In this document: one piece after another, positions 36,828 to 48,725 of the stretch
Layout: each line of letters begins with the position of its first letter
Numbering within the stretch: the stretch's first letter is position 1
NCBI RefSeq assembly: GCF_000699445.3
Contig: NC_067200.1
Coordinates: forward strand, 14,886,510-14,950,509
DNA from: Schistosoma haematobium
Lineage: Eukaryota > Platyhelminthes > Trematoda > Strigeidida > Schistosomatidae
DNA length: 64,000 nt
Direction of reading: 5' to 3'
Notes under the pieces: model-generated
Seen by the model: only the letters and a program-made list of their open reading frames with translations
Databases searched by the model: none
What the model was told of the DNA's origin: nothing
Position numbers and translations under genes: made by a program

Positions 36828-37550
36828 TTAATAGGACATAGGGTACAAGTTTTAGCAACCACTAGATCTATAGTGAGTAAAAAATGACGTCAAATAAATT
36901 ATAATTGAATAACTGTTAAGTGAATAAATTTAACTCGTACGTGTACAAATGATCAGTAAATAATTTAAAGATTGACCGATGATCTACATTTTTAAACGTT
37001 AGTTAGAATCTAACAGAATGGGAACCTTTCATGACGATTTTCTTTTGTGATAAGCTATGCAATAAATGCAAAAGATGACAACCTACTTTACAAAAGCGAA
37101 GAAAAAGAAGTTGGAGACTATGACAAAACTTAGCCCTTATGATTTATTAATTAAAAGATATACAGAGTCCATGTAAAAATGAGGGATTGAACATAATTCT
37201 TTTGTAAATAGAAGTCAGGTTTAACAATGTGAATTGTTATGGCTTCAACCATCCACAAATCCCAAGTGTAAACCCTATTTATAGACTGTGATATAACCTA
37301 TCTGAAGTGGTTTGATAATTCCGAATTACTTTATAAAACGGTGTAACAAAACTTCACTTTCGTTGTTATGGAATTATACATTCGATACTTGTAGACGTTT
37401 GACCATTTCGTCTCGTCAAGGAATAACGTTCTGAGAAGATTTATTTTATGAGAGAGTGTTTAGTGGCCCGGGATCTGACTCCAGTTATATCGTATGAATG
37501 ATTGTTATCAAAATATACATCCTGGCTATCCTCGTATATAATTATCGGTC
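36828..37550. other. AT-rich DNA, nothing recognised
   Basis: No credible open frame or repeat recognised on either strand. Confidence 0.4.
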
Positions 37551-37838
37551 AGATTATAATTTATAGACGACCTTTAAGCGACGCTAAAGAGACCTCGACA
37601 GTGTTTACCTAATAACTAGGACCAAATGAGGGTTATAAACCAGTATGAGAAATTACAATTGTGATTTACAGTTGATAGTCAGGGTTATGAATTTGATTTC
37701 GGGTCTTCATCACGAACTGACATCAGCTATAATGCCAAAACTCTATTTATCCAAACGGATGGGTGAATTTCGCGCCAAAATCCTAGACCTGTGATCTTAT
37801 AACTGATTGGTTCGTCCATAAATTTTAGTCTCGTCTAA
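37551..37838 (+). repeat. MITE-like dispersed element, copy 1
   Basis: Inverted ends AGATTATAATTTATAGAC and (reverse complement of the right end) AGACTAAAATTTATGGAC. The interior shares TTTACAGTTGATAGTCAGGG and CACGAACTGACATCAGCTAT with the inverted copy at 57.6 kb. Confidence 0.65.
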
Positions 37839-38774
37839 TTATCAACTTAACTCGCGTTAGTCAATAAGGGAATCAAAATAAGTCAAATACCAGAAAGGAT
37901 GTTCATATATGTATACTTTGTGCACTCGTTCATCGGGACAGACAATCAGAGAACCACAGCGAATGAAGCGAGCAAGAGAAAGCGTAGCAAAACGAAAGGA
38001 CTCACAGTGGAGATGGAGTGTGAACCAACTCCATTTAATCAAACAGGAATCAATACTTATAGCCACACAAAAATAAGCTACAGACATGTGATGAGTAAGG
38101 TAAGATATACACACACATACGCTCATATAAAAACAGTCAAGGTTGATAAGTGAATAATTAACAAGATTGAAACGTGACTCAAGAAGAATGGATGAACTGG
38201 CCTGTCCAGAAGCTATAATAAATTATGTCGGCTTAACATAGTAACCGACACTACAAGTGGACTAAAGCTGTTAAAGTATGAAAGTGGTACTCTGAGTTTT
38301 TCGTTTGGCATTGGATATAACCATAAACCAGGTGTGATTTTTTAATAATATTAAATAATGGACAAACTATTTGAAGTAGTCTAATTCACTTCACATTTTC
38401 TAAACTGAAGGGAATATTTACAGACATTTCATTAATGATGTGAACAGAGAAGCAAGAAGCCTCGACAAACTACAGAAGCTATTTTTAGGGACGTTATTTC
38501 ATTTAATTCAAAGCCTGTAAAACAGTAACATTTATTTTTGTCCCTAGTCTATTCTATAGATCATAAGCTTTCGTTTGTGTATGTTTCACTGCCATAGCCC
38601 TTTTTGTTCTAAAGCTATTGTCATTTAAACGTAATATTTTGTACTCAGTTTTCTACGCTAGTCTCCAGTTTTGGACATAATTGTATTTTCCTAATTTTTT
38701 GTACGTTGTGGTCGGATTAGTCATCTAGTTATTCGTGTACTCTTTTACACTAACCTGAAATCGGGAACCAGATC
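37839..38774. other. Unassigned DNA with an 84-codon open frame
   Basis: The plus frame at 37899-38153 has a basic stretch (NEASKRKRSKTKGLTVEMEC) and overlaps an open frame on the other strand. There is no family recognition and it may be a dispersed repeat. The remainder is AT-rich and featureless. Confidence 0.3.
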
Positions 38775-38783
38775 AGAATTGGG
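38775..38783. repeat. 9-bp target-site duplication, left
   Basis: AGAATTGGG, abutting the left end of the foldback element; identical to 43079-43087. Confidence 0.85.
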
Positions 38784-39119
38784 GGTAAACATTTATTGCA
38801 CGGCCATTTTTGTATTTTTTTCGAGTGAAATTTTTTTCATCCCCATCTTCCAATAATTTTCATTCTGTTTCGTCCAATCAAATAACTAGTTTTGAGTTCG
38901 TTATAATTGGTCGTTTATTTCATAAAATCGATATAAAATATGAGGATTCGACGACAGAGCACATTTTCCTACAATTATGGGTGGTAGTAACATGCGGAGC
39001 GCGAGCCCCGTCGTTCCTCATGTTGTCACAGAAACCGATAACCTGTTCGTTCTTGAGCACATTGTATCTCGTAACGTCTCAATCACTTGACGAGCTCCAT
39101 AAGAACTTATGAAACAGCT

Positions 39120-39249
39120 GCGTACTGTCATTATGTGGTGAGGGATTCTCATTTACATAGAGATCGGAAGCCGTATATTAGATTCGTATGTTGGAGAAAT
39201 GGTCGTGGAACACCTAGCGGTTCTTCACAGCCGAGTAGACGAACGAGGT
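39120..39249 (+). other. Candidate exon in the left arm of the foldback element
   Basis: An open stretch including HRDRKPYIRFVCWRNGRG ends at a good donor (GAACGAG|GTAATT) and is about 100 bp upstream of the acidic frame; an exact copy lies in the right arm near 42613-42742 (minus). Possibly part of a spliced transposon gene. No start codon is assigned. Confidence 0.25.
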
Positions 39250-39352
39250 AATTTGATTTGTGTTATTATAATTTTTCATTAAGGACTACCGTGAACACTC
39301 AATGTCCTTCCTTCATATTTTATAAGTTACCGACTATCAAAATAACGTCAAT

Positions 39353-39613
39353 ATGGATACAACGTTAAGCAATGAAGAGGAAGAAATTGTTTCGATTAGC
39401 TCAGAGGAGTTCACAGAACGAGACAACGACAATGACGAAGACGCGTATGACAACAGACTTCATGATATTTGCAATCTTGCGCAACCGCCACATGAAACTG
39501 CTGATGGAAGTACCTTGATTTTTGTCCATGCGAAGCCATGCTTCATTTATTTTGTGCCTACGACCCATCAACACACGTCCATGGAATCCACTGTCCCGTG
39601 TACGCAGCTATAA
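39353..39613 (+). pseudogene. Acidic open frame, left-arm copy, frameshifted
   Basis: Starts MDTTLSNEEEEIVSISSEEF and matches the right-arm frame for 57 residues up to TLIF. A run of five T here, against six in the other arm, shifts the frame and replaces the Cys-rich tail. Likely the damaged copy, or a consensus error at the homopolymer. Confidence 0.4.
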
Positions 39614-40842
39614 TGGAATAATAGCAACGCCTTTGTTCATGAAACTCGGAACTGTTAAGAGAACGAGTAAAGGCCCTTTCAGGGCCACCCACAATTTGAT
39701 TTAAATTCTTTTGTTTCAATTCCTTATTTCCATAGCAAAGGTCAAGTGATCAAACCATCAAAATTCATTTAAGATTAATAGTCATTATGTGATTAGCGCC
39801 TACGTATTCGTAAACGTTTTTAAGCTTTCTCAAATATAAGGTTTAAGTAAACGATTTCGTATAGGAAATGTCATCTAATGAACACTCATCTATCTAAGAA
39901 TAGTACATGCAAAACTTATTCAGAATGTTTCAGTGTTGTGTCATATAGTTAGGATAGGCGAATGTAGTACTACCAGTTCACTAGTACAACGACATCATTT
40001 CTATAGGAAAGGTCAACTGAACCAACATTGATGAATTCGAATTAAGCCTTAGTGATTAAGCAATATAATCAATGGAGATTTATAGAAATTTCGTGGATTA
40101 GATCATTAAAAGAGAATTTTGGAAAAAACTTATAACTGGTTTTAATAGTTGATGATAGTAATAACTGACGTTGAAAGGTGGTCAAATGTTTAATACACAA
40201 TTAGTAAAGAAATTATTCATCGAAGTATTTCCATTAGTTTTTACTTAACACATCGTATGTTATTTTAATAAACGTTATATGCGTAGCAACATATCCATAA
40301 ATCATCATGATAAAATAATGAATAGGGCATGCGTAAATCACGCTAACCGTTAACGATCGGTAAATGAAGCAAAATAGTAATAACTTCTCTCAGAAAATAG
40401 CAAACAATATTTGTCATTGGGTATTTTTCCAAACAGTAATTCTTAGTACAAAAGAGTTGTTTAGTTTTATCTGAATAATGGTGTCATAAATAAATGCAAG
40501 ATTGTCAATTGTGTTATTTTGCTAATCCATTAAAAGCGTTAGTTGTTTTTAACTGTACATTCTTTGCAGTTGAGCTGTTTAAAATTATGACAAAAAGTAC
40601 TTGTCTATGTAAGTAGTCATGTGAATCGATTATTGTGCTCGTCAATTGGGCTTAACAAGTTTTGCATGTAATGTCAACAGCATATTTGCAGTTTAAAAAA
40701 TCTCCATATAATATTCTATATTGTTGAATAACAAGTTTTGACAAGGATTTGAAATATTAGTTACATTAAGTGTAAAAGTACAAGCCTACGGTCTGAGGAA
40801 ATAAATGTCAATCTTAATTACACAGCTTAATACGAACAAAGT

Positions 40843-41014
40843 CAGTTGTATCAAATGACATTTGGGTATACGTACGTTTAATGTTAATGTAATAAATAAA
40901 AGTCTACATTTATTTACCAAACTTCAAAAAGATCAATTTCACTATATTGAAACATGGTGCTCTATCTTCAATTCACTCATGATATAGACATTTTATAAAA
41001 CGTATAAATGTATC
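40843..41014. other. Central spacer of the foldback element
   Basis: 172 bp of unique AT-rich DNA between the arms; no coding sequence seen. Confidence 0.7.
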
Positions 41015-42236
41015 ACTTTGTTCGTATTAAGCTGTGTAATTAAGATTGACATTTATTTCCTCAGACCGTAGGCTTGTACTTTTACACTTAATGTAACTAA
41101 TATTTCAAATCCTTGTCAAAACTTGTTATTCAACAATATAGAATATTATATGGAGATTTTTAAACTGCAAATATGCTGTTGACATTACATGCAAAACTTG
41201 TTAAGCCCAATTGACGAGCACAATAATCGATTCACATGACTACTTACATAGACAAGTACTTTTTGTCATAATTTTAAACAGCTCAACTGCAAAGAATGTA
41301 CAGTTAAAAACAACTAACGCTTTTAATGGATTAGCAAAATAACACAATTGACAATCTTGCATTTATTTATGACACCATTATTCAGATAAAACTAAACAAC
41401 TCTTTTGTACTAAGAATTACTGTTTGGAAAAATACCCAATGACAAATATTGTTTGCTATTTTCTGAGAGAAGTTATTACTATTTTGCTTCATTTACCGAT
41501 CGTTAACGGTTAGCGTGATTTACGCATGCCCTATTCATTATTTTATCATGATGATTTATGGATATGTTGCTACGCATATAACGTTTATTAAAATAACATA
41601 CGATGTGTTAAGTAAAAAACTAATGGAAATACTTCGATGAATAATTTCTTTACTAATTGTGTATTAAACATTTGACCACCTTTCAACGTCAGTTATTACT
41701 ATCATCAACTATTAAAACCAGTTATAAGTTTTTTCCAAAATTCTCTTTTAATGATCTAATCCACGAAATTTCTATAAATCTCCATTGATTATATTGCTTA
41801 ATCACTAAGGCTAAATTCGAATTCATCAATGTTGGTTCAGTTGACCTTTCCTATAGAAATGATGTCGTTGTACTAGTGAACTGGTAGTACTACATTCGCC
41901 TATCCTAACTATATGACACAACACTGAAACATTCTGAATAAGTTTTGCATGTACTATTCTTAGATAGATGAGTGTTCATTAGATGACATTTCCTATACGA
42001 AATCGTTTACTTAAACCTTATATTTGAGAAAGCTTAAAAACGTTTACGAATACGTAGGCGCTAATCACATAATGACTATTAATCTTAAATGAATTTTGAT
42101 GGTTTGATCACTTGACCTTTGCTATGGAAATAAGGAATTGAAACAAAAGAATTTAAATCAAATTGTGGGTGGCCCTGAAAAGGGCCTTTACTCGTTCTCT
42201 TAACAGTTCCGAGTTTCATGAACAAAGGCGTTGCTA

Positions 42237-42506
42237 TTATTCCATTATAGCTGCGTACACGGGACAGTGGATTCCATGGACGTGTGTTGATGGGTCGTAG
42301 GCACAAAATAAATGAAGCATGGCTTCGCATGGACAAAAAATCAAGGTACTTCCATCAGCAGTTTCATGTGGCGGTTGCGCAAGATTGCAAATATCATGAA
42401 GTCTGTTGTCATACGCGTCTTCGTCATTGTCGTTGTCTCGTTCTGTGAACTCCTCTGAGCTAATCGAAACAATTTCTTCCTCTTCATTGCTTAACGTTGT
42501 ATCCAT
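42237..42506 (-). CDS. Small acidic Cys/His-tailed open frame in the right arm (hypothetical)
   Basis: 89 codons. The N-terminal half is highly acidic (NEEEEIVSISSEEF, NDNDEDAYDN). The tail has CPCEAM, CAYDPSTH and HGIHCPVYAAI, a Cys/His-rich pattern loosely like the SWIM zinc finger (CxC...CxH) of Mutator transposases, except that the last His of CxH is Val. The resemblance is weak and could be chance. Lying inside a Mutator-like foldback, it may be a remnant of transposase or an accessory protein. No upstream exon is firmly joined. Confidence 0.3.
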   Translation of the reverse strand: MDTTLSNEEEEIVSISSEEFTERDNDNDEDAYDNRLHDICNLAQPPHETADGSTLIFCPCEAMLHLFCAYDPSTHVHGIHCPVYAAIME

Positions 42507-43078
42507 ATTGACGTTATTTTGATAGTCGGTAACTTATAAAATATGAAGGAAGGACATTGAGTGTTCACGGTAGTCCTTAATGAAAAATTATAATAACACA
42601 AATCAAATTACCTCGTTCGTCTACTCGGCTGTGAAGAACCGCTAGGTGTTCCACGACCATTTCTCCAACATACGAATCTAATATACGGCTTCCGATCTCT
42701 ATGTAAATGAGAATCCCTCACCACATAATGACAGTACGCAGCTGTTTCATAAGTTCTTATGGAGCTCGTCAAGTGATTGAGACGTTACGAGATACAATGT
42801 GCTCAAGAACGAACAGGTTATCGGTTTCTGTGACAACATGAGGAACGACGGGGCTCGCGCTCCGCATGTTACTACCACCCATAATTGTAGGAAAATGTGC
42901 TCTGTCGTCGAATCCTCATATTTTATATCGATTTTATGAAATAAACGACCAATTATAACGAACTCAAAACTAGTTATTTGATTGGACGAAACAGAATGAA
43001 AATTATTGGAAGATGGGGATGAAAAAAAATTTCACTCGAAAAAAAAATACAAAAATGGCCGTGCAATAAATGTTTACC

Positions 43079-43087
43079 AGAATTGGG
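43079..43087. repeat. 9-bp target-site duplication, right
   Basis: AGAATTGGG, abutting GTTTACC at the right end of the foldback element. Confidence 0.85.
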
Positions 43088-43566
43088 AATAAATCGAGTA
43101 GTGTTCCAGTTGACTTGTCTTCTCTCACTTGTGTGCTTTTTAGCCAATCAGGTGGTAGAATAGTTTTCTTCTCTCTACCCCGTTTCGAGCTCACTCATAC
43201 TAGCCTCAAGGTTAAGCCGGTCAGCCTATCGCGTCAAGGTCTTAACCTAGATTAGGCAAGTTATCCTCTGCACAAAAATGGGTAGACAGATCAAGGACGT
43301 AACAATTAATAATACCCTATTTCATTTATTCACTAGTCTACTAAAAGTGAGCATCGTTCATTAAAACAAAATCTGCACAAACAGATTTCCACATGATTCT
43401 TTCCAGTTATTAGTTATCTGAATCGCAATCATAACAATATGAATATAGAAACAGAGATAGATGGAGGCTAGCAACAAATACAAAAATATGGAAATATATT
43501 ACTAATTATCAAGTAAACGTTAGCCAGTTGTAAATAAATCTCTCAATTGGGCTTAATGAAGATTAA
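43088..43566. other. Unassigned DNA
   Basis: The segment to about 43260 is more GC-rich than the rest; no family or gene recognised. Confidence 0.35.
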
Positions 43567-43574
43567 CTTGAATG

Positions 43575-44490
43575 AATAAAGCCAGAACAAATATTGATGC
43601 AGAATAGTATGAATTCATTTTATTTCGAGGTTTCTCGTCAGCTACTTACAACCAAATGTATATTATGATTTTACATTGAGGTAAGAAATAGTATGAAACA
43701 ATTGACATAACTGAATGTAAATAATGGGAATGGCAAAGGTTATCAATAATAACTATATATATGTGCAAGAACAGGTCAGAGGTTATTTGGTGTTAGAATC
43801 AAGGAAACATTAAGGATAGGTGGTGTAATAGTTGAGTGGAGTTCAGAGACAGATAAGATAAATTGTGTGATAATTTTAGAGGTAATGAAGGATTCATGGA
43901 ATTAAAAACTGATAAAATGGATTGCGTAATAATTGAACAGAATTTGAAAACTACACATAATATGAGAGCGGAAATGTGTGAATGAAAGGGTGGTTTAAGA
44001 ATTCGGTAACTAAACATTTTAAAAAACAAAATAACACAAGTAACCAAAAAATTGGACTATCAGGGTAATAATAAGTTTATTACTGTCTCTTTTTAAATAC
44101 ATAAATCCGGTTTAAATATTTTTTATCAATTATTACGTAATCCATTTTATCAGTTTTTAATTCCATGAATCCTTCATTACCTCTAAAATTATCACACAAT
44201 TTATCTTATCTGTCTCTGAACTCCACTCAACTATTACACCACCTATCCTTAATGTTTCCTTGATTCTAACACCAAATAACCTCTGACCTGTTCTTGCACA
44301 TATATATAGTTATTATTGATAACCTTTGCCATTCCCATTATTTACATTCAGTTATGTCAATTGTTTCATACTATTTCTTACCTCAATGTAAAATCATAAT
44401 ATACATTTGGTTGTAAGTAGCTGACGAGAAACCTCGAAATAAAATGAATTCATACTATTCTGCATCAATATTTGTTTTGGCTTCATTTAG
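43575..44490. mobile_element. Inverted-repeat element (MITE-like), ~0.9 kb
   Basis: Arms of about 360 bp (43575-43936 and 44126-44490) are near-perfect reverse complements around a 189-bp centre. CTTGAATG occurs just outside both arms (43567-43574 and 44491-44498) and is a candidate 8-bp target duplication, as made by hAT or Merlin-type transposases. The extreme ends of the arms do not align base for base, so the exact termini are uncertain. No transposase. Confidence 0.7.
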
Positions 44491-44621
44491 CTTGAATGTA
44501 TTTGTACTTCTAGTTGTAACTACTTATTCTGGTGGGGTAATGTCAAAAAATAATCGATAACATTATGATTATTGTGAACAACTGATAGTTAATATTTTCT
44601 TATCAGTATGGGGTTGTCGGG

Positions 44622-44800
44622 ATTGCTGAATTTCATTAAAATCATGAACTGATCAGTTTTATGCTAACATTGAAAACTTGGAAGCACTGAACGGCCGTTT
44701 TAAACTAGTATGGGACTCATAAACAGTGAGTATCCACAACCACTCATGGCAGAATCGAATCCAAGACATTCGATATGGTTTGTGAACCCTTAACCTGTAG
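44622..44800 (-). mobile_element. Degenerate Smα-like element, minus copy of a head-to-head pair
   Basis: The tRNA-like head has A-box-like TTGGTAGTCTACAGGTTAAG and B-box-like GGATTCGATTCT, followed by a decayed hammerhead (GAGTCCCATACTAG then AAAACGGCCGTTCAGTGC). The first core half is broken (CTGTTTATGAG), so no cleavage is expected. Confidence 0.65.
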
Positions 44801-44817
44801 ACTACCAAGTCGGCGTC

Positions 44818-44960
44818 CAACTGTGGGATCGATTTCCGCACACATGGTCGTGGACGCGCACTGCTGGGGAATCCCACACTACGACGAAGCGGCTGCCCAG
44901 TGCTTCCGGGTCTTTATTGTCGGTCTAATTTAGATCGGTTTATAATTTCAATGTCGTATT
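44818..44960 (+). mobile_element. Degenerate Smα-like element, plus copy of a head-to-head pair
   Basis: GCGCACTGCTGGGGA replaces the CTGAGGA core and GAAGC replaces GAAAC; both changes hit invariant hammerhead bases, so it is inactive. B-box-like GGGATCGATTTCC precedes it. Confidence 0.65.
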
Positions 44961-45440
44961 TTTTTCATTTTAAGTTATAGAAAGCGATTGAAGGTCAAAT
45001 AATATGTTCATAGTTATAAACGGCTCAAACGAAAATTTGAACTGAAAGCTATGAAATATATGTTTATCCGATTTTTATGTAACATGTATTAGAGTAAATA
45101 GAAAAACGTGAATTGGAATATAAGTTTTTTTGTATTTACTAATGGATCTGACAATTATGAGGCGTATAACGTTAATTCCATGTTTTAAATTTAATATGCA
45201 GTTCAACCGAAGTTGGTTCCCTTTAGCGTACAAATATATATCCACGTTTATGACTAAAAAATAGTAGATAATGTTTTGTACTTCCATAATTGTGATTCTT
45301 CGTCCTTATGATAATTAGTTAAACTTAGGTGTAATTTAAACCAATTTGGAGATTCAAACAATTTATCTGTCACCCTATTATTATTCAAAACTACATAAAA
45401 ATATTGAAGGATTACAGCCTCTCTGCTTAAAAATATTACG

Positions 45441-45575
45441 AAATTCATTCGAATCACACGTGCGGAATCGTGGATGTGTACTACTGAGGAGTACCGTCCT
45501 AAGACGAAACGGTCGTCCAGTGCTTTCTGGTTTTTCAATGGTGGTCTAACATTGATCCATTCATAATCTCAATCA
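45441..45575 (+). mobile_element. Smα-like element with partly decayed hammerhead
   Basis: Core CTGAGGA (45484-45490) and GAAA (45506-45509) are kept, but stem II (GTACC against AAGAC) is mispaired and the stem I strand is altered (GTACTA). Tail AATGGTGGTCTAACATTGAT. Cleavage unlikely. Confidence 0.7.
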
Positions 45576-46777
45576 AAATTGATTTTAGACTGGCATACAT
45601 TGTTAAGTAATTCTTACTTCACGACAAATATTGATAAATATATTAAAGTATGTAGGTAGCAAAACGAGTGTTTAACTGATATAAACCGAAATATTATGAT
45701 TACCACACGAAGGTAAATCTCAGATATGTCAAACTGCCTGTGCATATCGTTAAACATACTTTATCGAAATATTACAATATGCATTTATGAACCGTTAAAA
45801 TAACTGGCCGAAAATTGTACTCAATTATTCCCGGTAACTATACATTTTCGCTAACGCTTCTAAGCTTTTATTATTGTACGGGTCTACTTAACTACCTACA
45901 ACCTACCTCTTGATTCAATCACTATTACCTATACGCCATTTTGACTCTGTTCGCAGACAGAATACAGTCAATGGAATACAAAAGATAGATTTTATTTCTT
46001 TTCAGTAACACAAATCATAGACTGAAACATTTATTCTGAAAAAGAAGAGAGAAATTCAGGGCCTTATTCCACTCACTGTAAAATACATTTGTTGCCCATA
46101 TTCTGTTTCTGACCTACTGTAGGTTCCTTTAGGAACTATTCTGTAAATTTACGGCACAAAAACAACATAAAAGCTATTAGCTATCACTGATATGTAACGT
46201 TGTCGTTTTGAAAGCATTTCCCGTTAATGTTCCGTAATATCTCCATATAATGGACAACAGAAACCAGGGAACTGAGGGTGTGTGTTTCAACTATAGAATA
46301 CATGGAGGGTTATATTACACCGGCAGATTATGCATGTACGTCGTCCGAGATTCATAGTTAATCATTCTTCATGTTAGCTTACTTCGTATAGTTCATTCCC
46401 GTCTATGTCGTTTAGTTCTTCCGTCAAATAAAGTCCTCATCCTACTGAAGGACTGAAGTAGCATCCAAAACAATGCTTATTGAAAGGTTTTCATAATGTA
46501 AAATTAAAATCAGAACAGATTGATTAAACAATTATTAAAACACCGACAATTCTGTATTGTCAAACAAATCATAATTGCCAGTAGCTAAAGTTTATGTGCA
46601 TGAAATATGCAGCGAACATCATGTCAAGTTGGTAATGAATCATAAGTTAAATGACATATTGTACAAACCTCATACAAATTATTCGACAGCTAAGTATGTT
46701 TACGACACTTTTTATCTAATTAATCAGTGAATCCATACGTTTATATTGATATTATGTTAAGTATCATTCTCATGTAA
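45576..46777. other. AT-rich DNA, nothing recognised
   Basis: No credible gene, RNA or repeat recognised over about 1.2 kb. Confidence 0.4.
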
Positions 46778-47235
46778 TCAGTCACTCAGTTACAACGTAG
46801 GACCAGGAACATATATGCATCGGTCCAAGTTGCCATACCGCATTAGCACAGCAAAATGAACACCGGATTCATAGAAGTAGTTAATTCAGTCATGGTAATA
46901 TATAAAAGAAAGATTGCATATAAGGATATAATAAAGGAAGAAAAAATTAGTTCGTAGAAAGAAAGATATGAAGCGATTTTAATCTCATAGTTTAAGGGAA
47001 GACAGGGAGTGTATACACCTACGCCTTTGTGGTCGATTCTGAGACATGTCACACAGAGAGTCTCCAACCGTTGGTTACGCTAGTCACGCAGACCCCAACC
47101 AAGTAATCTGCATCTACCAACATGGCTCAGACTAGGAGTTAGTGACTTTGTAGACTGATGCCACGTTTTGATTTGGCTGCACCTAATTTTCTTCCAACCG
47201 TCTTCATGTAACCAATGTTCAGTGACCGGAAAACT
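46778..47235. repeat. Dispersed repeat family A, long copy 1
   Basis: Starts TCAGTCACTCAGTTACAACG. It shares landmarks with 55829-56290: CATTAGCACAGC near the start, AAGGGAAGACA in the middle, CCCAACCA and CTTCCAAC towards the end. No coding frame is conserved between the copies. Confidence 0.65.
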
Positions 47236-48469
47236 ACTGTAATTCAGTATGGAGTACTATACTCTTTTTAGAAATAAAGACAGAAAACAGTAGAATGAAC
47301 GCAAAATAAGCGTGATTCATTTGTTTAACTTTTTATATTACAGAAGGAATTTTAGAGAAATGACATTGTCAGTTGATGAACTTCATGAAATGAAAAGTGA
47401 AGATTTATCAATCAGACTGAAAGTGGGTTGAAACAGGGATTTGTCTTGTTCCCCTCGTTCGGTGCACAGAGAATCTTCATCGTTGAAATCTAATCTCTGA
47501 ATGACTATATACTTCTTTGTGTAATAATATTCATGTTTGCCTCGTGAAAAGTCTTTAAAATATTACTAGATTGTTGATCAAAAAATGTAACATGATCTTA
47601 TTGTATTGAATATCAATATTTGATATTCCCAAACAACTTATTTCATTAATCTGGGTTCTGACTAGAGAATGAGTACAAGAACATGAACATGCATACTATG
47701 AATGTCGTTTTTCAGTATTTGTGGAAATATTGTTCCCATTTTGATTGTTACTCAGTTTACATGGAATTCTAGTTACCTGTATCTCACCCTTAATGTTTGT
47801 GTATATGTATGTGTGTCAATATACTTCTTCATCGGTCCATCTATCTATGTTTCATTGTCTTTTGCTCTCCACTTCACTATTTTCTCCGTTCAACTCTATT
47901 TTATCTACTGTATGGAAGGCTGGCTGTCTAGCCGGCTCTTTTCAACACCTGTATCAACCACGTCATCATCTCAAATTAATGTGCACATATTGAAACAGTC
48001 AGTTGGAATCCCCAAACTTTGTTCACTGACTGACCATATCATAATTCATTTAAATTACAAGTAAAACTTGGAAAGAGTACATATAATTAACTTCCCCATT
48101 TGTTTATATCCTGTTGTTTTCACCTAAGTTTCTACATTGTTAAAATCCACAAGGAATGTGCTTGCGAGAATCCGAGCATAAACCCTTTTGTGTAAAATCT
48201 ACGTAGCTATTTTGTGTCACGGCATTCTAAATCGTAAAATACGCTACAACCCCGTTTTCCCGTTAATTATATGCGATTCTCTATGTTAGTGATAAGTTAA
48301 TTAAGAAGGTAAAATGTTCTCAGACGGCTATGAAATCCGTTTAACAAATATATTTTTGTTTACTATTAAAAATGTTACTAGTTATGTCACTTTTAAATCA
48401 AGTCCTAAGCAGATGACTTTTCTACCAACCATCACTGACCTTGTCCTGTTTTGTATCCGGATTCATAAA
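47236..48469. other. AT-rich DNA with a hydrophobic open frame of doubtful reality
   Basis: A 120-codon plus frame (47702-48064) is hydrophobic and lacks recognisable motifs; considered spurious. Confidence 0.35.
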
Positions 48470-48725
48470 TCTTTACGAACTTAATGAGGAACCTGTTTTA
48501 AAGTAGGGTTTTTTGTTTCTCCATTTTCCTTTCACAATGTCCTCAGGAGATTTAAGTTTAGTTGGAGCATTTGACATAGCTTGTTTTGAAGCTAGGACAG
48601 TGTATATATTTTCCAGTCCATATATCCTTTTAAAATAGACTTCTTTTAATAGAGGTATACGACGTTTTAAAGAGGGAGATATCAATAAATCCCAAAGTAA
48701 TTTCCTCTTCTTATTGCCAAGTCAA
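48470..48725 (-). CDS. Candidate exon of an unrecognised protein
   Basis: An open stretch with balanced, charged composition: KLLWDLL, SLKRRIPLLKEVYFKRIYGL, ENIYTVLASKQ and KSPEDIVKGKWRNKKPYF in one frame. A stop lies just upstream, then an AATAAG acceptor-like site; possible donors are ACAG|GTTCCT and TTC|GTAAAG at the 3' side. There is no ATG, so an internal exon is the reading that fits. Family unknown; no second exon identified. Confidence 0.3.

Larger units (their letters stand above)
38784..43078. mobile_element. 4.3-kb foldback DNA transposon with 2.06-kb terminal inverted repeats
   Basis: The left arm (38784-40842) and right arm (41015-43078) are reverse complements apart from a few substitutions and homopolymer indels; the centre is 172 bp. 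Ends are GGTAAACATTTATTGCACGG and its complement. A perfect 9-bp duplication directly abuts both ends, showing integration as a unit rather than a simple palindromic rearrangement. A 9-bp duplication with very long inverted repeats fits Mutator-like elements (including Rehavkus-type and foldback forms). No full transposase is present, so it is probably non-autonomous. Each arm carries the same small acidic open frame. Confidence 0.85.

Noticed and set aside
38784..43078. Palindrome as a sequencing hairpin artefact
   Set aside because: A 9-bp duplication abuts both ends, and the arms differ by substitutions as well as homopolymer indels. A read-through artefact would not create a target duplication. 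Not fully excluded without reads.
47702..48064. 120-codon hydrophobic plus-strand frame
   Set aside because: Low-information composition, an overlapping alternate frame and no motif; likely chance in T-rich DNA.
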